From: Micromussa lordhowensis
Taxonomy: Eukaryota > Cnidaria > Anthozoa > Scleractinia > Lobophylliidae
DNA: 64,000 nt
NCBI GenBank assembly: GCA_964020085.1
Contig: OZ026601.1
Location: 19,836,430-19,900,429, forward strand
Direction of reading: 5' to 3'
Of the stretch, positions 32,434-44,400 are shown one piece after another (within the stretch, counting starts at the first letter, position 1; every line of letters starts with the position of its first letter). The notes beneath the pieces were generated by a model. That model had not been told where the DNA came from, did no database searches, and worked only from the letters and a program-made list of their open reading frames with translations. The position numbers and the translations under genes were made by a program.

Positions 32434-35400
32434 GTTAGTGTTAACATGATGGATGTGGTTTGTGAGAGGCACTGTGGCCTCATGGTTTGTGCGCTTAGCT
32501 CTGGATCTAACAGTCCAGGTTCAAGCCCTGGCTGGGGACACTATGTTGTGTTCCTGGGCAAGACACTTTACTCTCACAGTGCCTCTCTACACCCAAGTGT
32601 ATAAATGGGTACCAGTGAATTTAATGCTGGGGTAACCCTGCGATGGACTAGCATCCCATCCAGGGGGGAGTAGAAATACACCTAGTCGCTTCATGCTACA
32701 GAAATCAGAGATAAACGCTGGCCTGATGGGCCACTTGGCTCATGAGCAGACTTTACCTATGTGATTACTATGTCTGGCATATTATCCTGAGGTCTGCTGA
32801 TTGCAAATATCAAGACTCAACAAGCCTACCTTTGCAAACTTCGCAAGTTTACTTAAAGATCACAATGTTCATCTTCTCTCTCACTGACTGTGTAATTAAA
32901 ATGATTCACAACCTTCTCCAAACATTTGCTTTGGCTGCGGAATATTGCTTGACAAGTAAGCTTGCATGTTTCATTTTAAACAAGATGAATCATGTGTACA
33001 GTCTGGCACTACTAGGTCCTTTGTGGCTGGGGTATAACTTTAAGAATGCCAGATAATGGAAAGAGCACATCCAAAATAGCAAAATTGCCAAGTTTGAGGC
33101 TCCTGGCGTAAAGATTAAGTTAATACAACAGTTTGAATTTTTAGAAAATTTATGGGACATCTAGTATGAAAAATGTTGTTGGAGAGCAAAGTCTTGTTCT
33201 CCAACAACTTTTTCCATACAAATCTTATCAAACCTTTCAAAAATTCAAACCGTCATAAAATCTCATTCTTTAATGCCAGGGGCCTCAAACTTGGCCATTT
33301 TGTTACCTTTGACTAGCTTTTTCCATTTCTGGCATTCTTTTTAAAAGGAATAGTCCATAATTTTTTGAAAAGCAGGTCAGGTGATGGCCTAGCTGCAAAG
33401 GACCTATTAACTGGTATTCATAGACTGAACACTCCCTTCCACTTTCTGCTCTTACTGGATGCCCTGAATCACGCAATCTATAAAAAGTAGGATAAACTGT
33501 CACACAATACAACTGGAACTTGTCTTTCGCTACAAACCCTGTTACACACTGTTAAATATTTGGGTTCAATTACATCTGTTACAGTCATACGACTTTGAAA
33601 CTTTGTAACTATTTTGTTCATGTTACAGCCTGCAGAGCTGCCTCTAGAGGAGGACATTTCATTGAAAATGAAGAGAAGAGCATTTGCTGGATATGGAATT
33701 GAGTACCATAAGGTGAATACTAGTAATAAATTTTTGAGGCTTCTGTCACGCAGCTGTCCTAAATAAGGTACCTGGGAATTTCCTTAATGACAGCAGTTGC
33801 TAATTTTATTGGTATACAAAGAGAGATGCTGCTTGTAGATAAGACTAGCTTGTTCCAGGCTCTCTGTAGTTGGAGATGACCGAAAAAAAGAGGGAAATGA
33901 GAGAAAAAATGAGAGAGGACTAAGGCGAGGAATGGCCTTCTCTTCCTCGCCTTAGCCCCTTCATTTTTTGTCTTGCTTGCCCTCTAACCCAGTATTTCTC
34001 TCTTTACGGACCAAAACATCTCAAGCCGTAAATAAAAAAGATAATTCTGATTCCCAGTCATTGAGCATTCATGTGATTGCAATTGCAGCTTCCAATTCTC
34101 TGTGGAAAAGCCCCAGGGGTACTCCCAGAAAATTTGGGTGGGAATGTTGGAGCACAAGAGCACACTGTTAGCGTGAACTTGTAACATTGTGGTATCTGTC
34201 ATTTCTGACCAATCAGAATACTTCACTCTTGGTTGAAAGGAAGAAATTCAATGGCTTTAATGCAGGCTCTAGTCATTTTAAGCCTCCCACGTTGAGACTA
34301 CAAGAGGATTGGAACGAGACATGGGCACGTAGCACCAGTATGTAAAAGCCAAGTCACTTATTATATTCACTTTCGCAATCAACTTCAGCTGCAGACACCA
34401 AATTAAAGTTATGTCTGACCTTCCAGATTATCCAGAGGTTGTGCGGAAGAGTGCGGGATGGGGCTAGAGGAATCAACTTTTGTGGTGCAGACAGCTACTG
34501 TTATATTATTTGTTCAGATCTGGGTGTATATACAGTGTATGAGAAGCACAAATTTAATTGAAGGAAATTATATCAAGATTTACTGTGGGAGTCAAGCCTG
34601 CCAATGGGGTGATCACTACTTGGCCACCTCAGATTATTACTACATCATTAGAGAGAATGAGTATCGTAGAGTCACCAACATGGGTCAAGACAATTGAAAG
34701 TGGCAATTACTGACTTCATCCCAACTGTCGTAGAGGAAGCCACTTGTACTCTGCATTTGGTAATTACTACATCATATCTGTCAACAGGGGCATGTACTGA
34801 AAAGTGCACAACATGAACACTGATCAGGGTGGCATTGAATATAGTATCCATGAAGGGTTCCAAGATGGTCTCTATTTCTGGGGCATGATTCATTCTGTCT
34901 GCTGTTTGAGGCAAGCAGGCAAATGGAGTGTCACTTACCACAGGACCACCAACATGAATGACAACAGCGATGCGGGCACGTTCAGCATTCACAAGTCAGT
35001 GCTCAACTTCTACTTCTGGCGGCATAGCACTAACCAGTGGAAAAGCGTTTGGTAAATGGGATTGTATCAAATCTTTTGCGAATACCGGTAACACCGACAG
35101 TGCAGTCAACTGGAACAGTTTGAAAAGTGCTGGAAACTGTTACCAGCCTCCTTAATTGGAATTCCAGAGGGGTGGGGTGGGGTCTTAAAATAAATCCCTT
35201 CCATGTTGGAGGTATGGATATTTTTTCTGGAACTACACATGGGACATACATGCTATGGTCAATTGACACCGGTCAAAACAAGGTATCTGCTGACCAGTAT
35301 CACATGACCATATTGCGGGCTCAGGTTAAGAGCTCATTGAGGTCATATGTTTTTATGAAAATGAAAGCTGGCCAAGAACTGCTTTTCAATTGGATCGTAG

Positions 35401-38400
35401 GCTCAAGCCAGGTTAATTTATTGTAGTCAGGAGCTCTGCTTTTAGGCTTGGCTAAATCTATAAATTATTAATTTCCAGGAAAAAGACATAGAGAGAATAA
35501 CAGCTGATCCCAAGCTTGTTAAGTTGTGGTCATGGATTTGCCGTATCCTTTTGTAAAAAAAAAAATAGAAAGAAATTAAGCATGGTGCAGTCTGGCATGT
35601 GCTGATTGAGGACACAGCTAACTTCCAGAAACACTTTAAACTTGCTTACAATCGTCTTCATCTGAATATACAGTTAACTTGAACTTCCTGGGGAAACAAA
35701 AAAGCGACTTGAGTTACTGAGGTTCAACTTATCAGGGTCAGAGTCATGTTTAATCTTGCATGCATTTTTCCAGACATTCTCACTTTTTTATGTTTCATTT
35801 TAACTTGACTTATAGATATGCTAAAAACATTTATAAATCAGTTGTTGGTAAATATTGTCACTGTTTTTTGACCAACCACTGGTAAATATATTTAGAACAG
35901 AATTCAGTTATTGGGGTAAATTTCGGCAAAGGGCAAATGGTAATATTATTTTCTTTGAGGTGACAAGTTGAAGTAAAGTGATAGTAAATGGCTATAAAAA
36001 TGGGACTAAATCTAAGGGAAGTTGGCTTTTGTTTAAGTCAGGGGGGAGTTCAAGTTATTGTTAACCGAGATAAACTAGCGGGATTGTACTGGCCTAGTGG
36101 TTGAAGGGTATACTTGTATTTATCTGATGGACAAGAACCCAGAGGGAAAATTTTTCAAATTAAAGGTTTATAGGATCAAGATATATACATTCCAGCATAA
36201 CAAAAATAGTGGAAGGAATTTATATACTCCCTAAGGAAGGAATGGGGGGGGGGAAACGTTTTCCAATCCAGTTTCCTTGTCGATGTTGGTTACAGTTTAT
36301 CTCAGGGCACTCCCTTGTATGCTATATAGAGGGTAGGTATGTGCGACCCCAAAGGGTGTGATTTTTCAGCCGTTTTGGTCATAAACAGGGTATGAGTTTT
36401 GCACTCTAGTCTTGAAGTGGGTAATGGAAAAAAAAATAAAATGGAAAATAAACAAAAATGGAAATGTTTTATAAGAGGAAGCTACTTTTCCATCATTATC
36501 GATAAGACCATCAACAAAAGTCCTTCATAAATTATGTTTAGGGCAACTGTGCCCACTGCAATGGTCAAATAGGGTATCAAAGTTTTGATGACACAGAGAA
36601 CTAACTCTGAAGTGTAAATTTAAGTGCTAAATAAACCCGTGAATAACCCACTGGGCGTTAGCCCTAGTAAAGGGAATCGGGGAACCACACGAGGTAAAGA
36701 AAAAATATTTTGACCTCGGTGGGAATCGAATCCACGACCTCCGGATTAGATCTACCGTTACTCTGCCGACTGAGCTACGAGGTCGGTCAGAGAAAGTCGG
36801 GGACAATTTTAGATGGTGAATCGCGGCGAAGAGAAAGTAAGGGTACATATGAATGCATATGTACATTCATATGTATCAAAGTTTTGCTCAGGTTGTAAAT
36901 AGGGTAGGGAAAATGGATCATGTTTACTGTAGGTAGTCTCGACCGCTATGTTGTCTCGATGGCTGGGTGATAGTCGGTGAGTGTTCAATTAATATAGCGA
37001 CCGACTATCAGTCGATATTGCACAGACACATCTCGATCAAGTATCGGTGAAATTTCGGTGGGATATCGGTCAAGTGTCATTGATATATCGGTGAACTGTC
37101 GTACAAATATCAGGCAGTTGGGAAGCTTAAAAGCTAACTGCATCCACTTAATAGAGGTGACCTCTTAATGAGGTAAAGTTTACGGTAATTATGTGAAGCG
37201 AAATTCGGGAAATCGAATAGTGACTCCTTAATAGTGGTGGCCACTTAACAGAGGGCCGGTTAAAACAGGTTTGACTATGTATGATCATGGTTACTGTAGG
37301 TAGTCTTGACTGCTATGTCGTTCGATATATCAGTCAAGTGTCGGTGGATAGGCAAGACTGACATACAGTGTTGGTTTACTATCGGCCGACTATCGACCAA
37401 TATATCAACCAACATATCGGAAGCTTTTCGTTTGACCACTAATCAACTGATACTCAGTAGTGAAGTATTGGCGAGGTATCGGTGAACTAAAAACTATATT
37501 GGCCGACGCACATCTCGACCGATATATCGACCGACTATCACCCAAGTGTCGACCCGCTATTGACCGACTCTCAGTCGATATATCGGTTGAGTGTCAGTCG
37601 ACACTTGACTGATATATCGACCGACATAGTGATCAAGACTACCCACAGTAAACATGATCCGGGAAAATTGTAGATTTTGGTCATAAATAGAGTAAGAGAA
37701 TTGGGAAGCGGGCCGCACACCCCACCCATTTTTTCCGGGAGTTGACGCCCCTGCCCTCCCTGGAGCGGTTTATCTTGTATGAGACAACCTCATATGGGTT
37801 ACTTGTGCAAAGATATCCAGATATCAATGGTAAACTGAGTTTTGTGACAGCATAAGGAAAAGCAACACGTCTTCAGCTCTTTCCACAATTTGATTTTCCA
37901 ATCGACCTACACACACATTTTGGCATCTGCAAGTAGTATGGGAAAGATTTTTCTAATACACCATGACCCATTGTAACTCTTATTATTCATAATGTAAGTT
38001 TTTGTATTTTTAACATTATAGTCAATAGTTCCTTAGAGTATTTTAGTCTAGTTTTAAACACGATTCCTAGGAAGACCATGTAAAGTGATACGATTTCGTG
38101 TATAAATAAAGATTGATGATGATGATATGTATGTTCAATGGCAAATAATGAACTGAACTATGCAATTTTTTTAACTCTGATGGCAGTAATGCCACATCTT
38201 TGGTTAGCTTGTATGACAATTTAGTTATAAAAAAAATTACTTGATCTGACCTTAATAGTTGTTCAGGTGTAAAGTCCCTGAGGGAGCAAGGTATGTCTAG
38301 CAGTTTGTTTCTATTGGTATTGATTTTTTTATTAGAATGTATTAATAATAATAATAACTTTATTGGATGACACAATTACTAAAAATTCAGTAGTTTAAAT

Positions 38401-41400
38401 TGTGGCCATTAATAATAATATTGATAAAAAGTAAAAATATTCACACAGTACTCCCAGAATAAGTTAAAATTATTAGAAGGTTCTATGAATAGTAAAATGA
38501 TCGAGCTTAGAATTATTAACTACATATTTATTACTTAATATACTTTTTAAAATTCCTTAGAGTTGAAATACTTCTTGTGCCATCATCTAATGTGTTCCAT
38601 AATATTCTTGCACATTGCTGTTTGCATCACAATCAAAGCTCAAACTTTTTTTCCTTTTCTGTGTTACTGACTGGTTACCTGATTTGTTTTGTTGTTGTTG
38701 TTGTTTTCAGATAAATCTAAAAACCTTAAATATGATGGCATCAAGTCTATTATTGGTGGAGAAAACAGTGCTGGAGGTGTGTATGCCCTTAGTAGGTTGT
38801 GTTGCAGGTTGATTAAACCCATTGTATGCTAATTGATGTGCTTGAGAACTGGTGCCTTAAAAGTTTGCAGCATGCCTGATGCAATTCACAGGAAGGAGGT
38901 ATCCATGGCAACCCTCGAAGGGGAACCACCACTGCAAGGGGCAGCTGACCAGCAGCATCACACTGGAATATAATTCAGTTATCAGGAGAAATTATTTATC
39001 TCAGGAATTATTCGTAAGAACTAACCAAACCAAAGAGGGTAGTAGGAGAAGGGAGGGAATGGGAATCTGCAACAAGTCACAAACATGTACACGATCGATC
39101 TCCATTAATAAACCCCTCATGTAAAGTAATAAGCAATAATGTCTTTGTGAATTGAAAACCCTGATGGGCCACCCACAAAAGCGCATATTTCATAATAGGG
39201 AAGCCACTGGCCCAAGAATATCTTTGTAATAGAACTTAGGCACAAATAAAAATGATGTTCTCATTGTGAAAAGGTTAGTTTGTATGTTATATTATAATTG
39301 TTATACTGCTTTTCTTCCAATAAAGAATTGTCTTGAGAGCATGTATTTTTTGTTATTGTTTGACAGCTGTTTGTGCTCGAAGCAAAGCTGACTTGTACCA
39401 AGAACAGCGTCTTGTAGCCCCAGTGTATTTTAGTGATGAGAGGTAAGATTTAAACCAGCTTGCAAAGAAAAAAAACTTCTTCAAACTTGTTTACAGAAAT
39501 ATAGTTAGTGTGACACTGTTACTGACTCAGAAAGTGCTGATATAACGTGCACCAGCATACAAGCCTCCTGAAGCATTAAACCACATGCACACCCCTTGTA
39601 ACTGTTCTGTAGTTTGAACCTTGGATTCTAAGAAGCTTGTGTCATTGATGAATAGGATTGATAGTGATTGTTACTTCATGCAATTGCAGAAGGCTGGCTC
39701 TTTCTCTTTGTGGATGGGATTTTAAGAGTACTGGTGTCCCTCTGACAGAATATCTCAAAGAGTAAGTTCAGACAAGAAAATCACTACGAATCTCACTAAA
39801 AGCAAAGTCCCCTAACAGATTAATCTTTGGCTTCACTGTCAAGTGCTTGTTAAAATTTAAGACCTTTCTATGTAAGCACTGTTTTTTTTTTCATAAACAA
39901 TCAATATTTAGTTTCTTCTTACAATGTTAAAGGGGCACAGTCACAATATTTTGACTTATTTTGGCTGCTTACAAAATTGCTTCTAAATTGAAGGAAACCC
40001 ACAAATAATATTTCACTAAGAAAGAATAACACCAAAGCGATAATAATAAACTATAAAGAAACAAAGATGGTCAAGGATGGAGAAGATTGACGCAGATTAC
40101 AAACAGCAAACTTAAAAACCTTGGGCTAAACCTTTCAAGATGTGCAAACCATGACATAGCTCCTTTAGGACATAGTTAAGCAAACAGTTATTTGGATTTA
40201 AGGAAATGGAGGTGCAGTGACTGTATGGTTAGTGTGCGCTTCTCTAGATCAAGTGGTCTGGGTTCGAGCCCTCAGATATGTCCCGGATTGAATACTAATG
40301 AGATTCAAATTCCTTATGATAAGCATCACAAAGTGTCCTCATTAGGAAAAAGTCACCAAAACACACACAAGTCTGTCAAATACGAAGTAATATGAAAATG
40401 TCAAATAAACCTGCCAAATATGAAGTACTAATTAAACAATACTTGCGTTCAATCCTGGACATAAGTGCGAGCCCTGGCTGGGGATATTGTGTTGTGTTCT
40501 TGGGCAAGACACTTTACTCTCACAGTGCCTCTCTCCACCCAGGTGTATAAATAGGTACCAGCAAATTTAATGCTGGGGGCAACCCTGCAATGGACCAGCA
40601 TCCCATCCAGATGGGAGTAGAAATACTTCTAGTCACTAGAGGTGATGCTGCAGCTTTTAAGAAAGCTGCATATTAGATGAACTGAAATTGTAGTGTACAA
40701 CTTAAGGATCAAGACATGTTTTTGAGTTTTTCAAAATGCCTTATGCGCCTGCTGGCATAACAGACTGGGCTATGATGGTGAAAATGCAGCTTTATAGCCT
40801 GACAGCATTATAATTTCACTATTGCTAATATAGTTTTCATTATTAATGGAGAACATACTGACCTTTTGTTGTTATGGTGTGTTTTAAACAGGCTGCAGGC
40901 AGCTGGACAGCATGAGAGAGCTGCAGCGGTGGCCCTTTTTAACAACAAGATTCGAGAGGCTATTGAAATACTGAGCTCACAAAAAGCAAATAAAAATATA
41001 GGAGCTAAAGGTGGGGTGTTGCTTTACTTAGTACTGCACTAGATAATCTTTCATGGTTCAGGGAGATGGCCTTTGTTTAGACAGAATTTCAGCATGACTG
41101 GGTCCCCTCAGATAACAAGCACAACAGAGAATGACCACAACTTAACATTGTGTAGTTCCAGAAAATATCCATACCTCCCCCACGGAAGGGACTTTTTCTA
41201 TGACTCCCCACCCCTCTGGAAATTCCAATTAAGCTTCATACATTTCTTTAATTTTCTGGTCTTACAGATTTCCCCCCCCCCCCCCCTGAAATTCCAATCC
41301 CTTCTGTGGGGGAATATGAATGTTTTGTGGAACTACACATTTCAACATTTTATTAAAGCCAGTCAAGTGTTGTGTACAAAACCATGACACATCAACTTGT

Positions 41401-44400
41401 TCCTTCCCATTCTAGCCATGTTGAATTTGAGGCCTTCATGAATGAGGCAAGGTGGCCTAATACTTAGTGCATTGACTCCAGATTTAGAAGTCCAAGGTCG
41501 CTTTGTTGTGTTATTCATCAACACAATTAACCCACAAAGTGCCTTTCTCCTCCCAGGAGAATAATCAGGTATCAGTATATAGTGTGGGCAGCCTGACAGA
41601 ATGCCTGGGAGAAACCTATGATGGACTGCCATCCTGTCCCTCTGAATAACAATCCTCTTAGCTGTTTCATGCTAAAGAATTTGCCGAGACCTATGACCCA
41701 GTTGGGCTTAGAAGGCTAATTCACTACTCTTACATACAGTGGAATTCTGATTTTCAAACCCTCGATATTTCACACCTCCCAATTATTTGAACCAATGTTT
41801 TTCCCTTGACAAGAAATAATTTACCCCATCCTCAGAGACCCAGGGTCAGTCGGGTGGGGGGGGGGGCAAAGTCCAAACATGGGAAAAAAAACTTTCAGTG
41901 CAACTTTTTCTTTGTATAACGTTTTCCTGTTCTTTTGACTTTCCCTTGTCCCCACTTACTACCCCTGGGTCTTTGAGGATTAATTTACCCTTAAATTTTT
42001 TCCTTGGTGGTTAAAAAAAATCAGGATTCTGCTGTATGTAATATATGACCTTTTTAAATTAAACACTCTGTGTCTGATTATTATTTCATTGTTCATCAGG
42101 TACAACACTAAATGTGGTTGCCATGGCACTGTCAGGTTATACAGAAGAAAAGAAGACCCTCTGGCGAGATATGTGCAGGTCATTGTGTGGTCAGGTGGGA
42201 TAAGAAGAACATTAATTACCTGATCATTGGACATCCCTAAAAAATTCTTATTTAGCTTTTAAGAATTTCTAGGCAACAAGAATCACTATATGCCTTTAAG
42301 TAGAAGTGGTACAGCAATTTTCCAGGAAGCTACACAGTGGTTATCACATAGACATTAATGTAACATACATGTTAAGTAGGTGTGACATGATATAAATACT
42401 CCTCTTCAAGCTCTGGGTGTGTGGCATAATTGCCTAATGGTTACCACATTGGTATGAATCATGCCATACAAGTTTCTTCTCTCCACTGCAAATGGTTAAA
42501 ACCATAACTCAAGAAAAATACATGGCTTGATCGGGTTATTAAGGGGCTTTGTCTGTGGATACATGGCAATGGCCAAGTACTGTTGAGTTATGGATACGCT
42601 CTGGAGGTGTGATAGCACTAAACAGTGTAGGGTCACTCTTGGTTGTTGCCTCAAGCAACTCTCACCCTTCTTCCATGCTTACCAACCTCACACATGCAAT
42701 CAAAACCCAACAGTGTTGCATCATTAACCGCTGTCAACTAGGGTAATAGCCTGGTTGAGTACTTGTATGATTGGCTAGCTTTTCATCAAGAGGGAGTAAC
42801 AATCCTCATAGTTACTTCTTGTCATGTCCGTTTTAGAACCCAGGATTATAGGCTATGTTAGACCAATGTAGGATAAAAGTGAAGAACAGCTCTCACTGAA
42901 ATCTGTCAATCAACTGTCACCTGAGAAATTGCCAATTCTGGCCAACAGGTTTCCAGTTAGCTAACTGTTAAACCACTCAGGTTTTTCAAAAAGAGCATCA
43001 ACAGTTCATCGCCTGTTAGCATGAGGAGCTGTAGTTCAAAAACATATGTTGTAGGTTCTCCAATTTTTGTGCGCATCAAGGGTGTTAAAAAATAAACTTA
43101 AAGTCAGCCTTGCAATTTTGTCCAAGCTGCAAGTTTAATTTGATGATTTTATATTGTAGATGGAGAATCCTTACCTTAGATCAGCATTTGCTTTTCTAAC
43201 CACAGAATCTGATCACTTTGAAAGCATTTTGGTGAGTGAGTTCCTGCCTGTCTTCTGTAAGTTGTTTTCTTATGATATCATCAACGATGATATCAACTTA
43301 TGGGCACCACATTCTGTACAAAGAAGGATATAGTATCTACATCTACATAAGGGAGGGGGCTACTGAGGGATATATATACCCATCACTACAAGACTGAAGA
43401 CTACAAAATCAAAAGGGGGAGATAAAAAAACTAATATATACATACCGGTACTTAGATAAAAAAAAACCTAAACTCATAATTAAAGTGTTACAAAAGCAAT
43501 CCTGAGTGTCTAAATTTCAAAATTCATGCCAAAGAAACTTGCTGGAAAGATACTTGCCGTTGAATAGATTTGCTCAACAGTCAGTGTCATTCTCATGTTT
43601 AGTCAGTGGTGGTTACAAAGTATTAAATGTAGGATGTGTTTTCATTAAGGCTGAGGAAGGAATGGAAATTGAGGACAGAGTAGCTTTTGCATGCAAATAC
43701 CTTCCTGACAATAAGGTAAGTTAAGCTTGTGAAGAATAGTCACCTGGCTTCATGCTGTCACCCAGATATCAGCAACAGATAAATAAGTGGATAGCATAAT
43801 AGCTGCCTTGGCCTCGTGGTTAATGCACTCATCTCTGGATCAAATGGTCTGGGTTCAAGCTCTGGCCTGGGACATTGTCCAGTGTGTTCTTGGGCAAGAC
43901 ACTTTACTCTCACAGTGCCTCTCTCCACCCAGGTGTATAAATGGGTACCGGCAAATTTAATGCTGGGGGTAACCCTGCCATGGACTAGCATCACATCCAG
44001 GGGGAAGTAGAAATACTCCTAGTTGCTTCATGCTATAGAAATTGCAAATAGCTCCAACCTGATGGGTCACTTGGCTTGTATGCAGACTTTACCATTGGAG
44101 AAGTGAAAAACTTGAACCTGCACGGGACTGGAGAATAGAACTGCTCAACTAAAATGTCACCACTTCTGTCAAAGAGTTATGATTAGTTGATACTTAAAAA
44201 AAAGAACATTATTATACTCTACTTTCACCATTTTCGGCTGTAATATTCCAAGCTAAGGCTGCAGCTTTTGTGTGTCAAAAAACATTTAGCAAATAACAAA
44301 TTTCTTTAGCTGCAGTTCTAAATACCTTAAATGAAAAATTATTGGAGCTTCTCCTTCCTTTTGCAAAAGAAATGATCTACTTGTTACTATACTGTATGTT

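Larger units (their letters stand above)
35543..38710 (+). other. MIOS intron 18 with a U12-type donor but U2-like acceptor
   Basis: The donor GTATCCTTTTGT fits the U12 consensus. The acceptor assigned at 38710 is preceded by (ttg)n and tttcag with no TTCCTTRAC branch site in reach. Either a short exon with its own U12 acceptor is missed inside this intron, or the intron mixes donor and acceptor classes. It holds two identified elements: a tRNA-like SINE (36640-36784) and a cggt-rich transposon (36915-37660). The rest is unassigned. Confidence 0.55.

Noticed and set aside
35795..35850. Possible small MIOS exon after acttgacttatag
   Set aside because: It would start in the right phase, but its donor leaves the wrong phase for exon 19 and the peptide does not match MIOS.
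36712..36784. Possible tRNA gene with a perfect acceptor stem
   Set aside because: The anticodon arm does not form properly and T33 is missing. A SINE-like tail follows, so it is not called as a functional tRNA.
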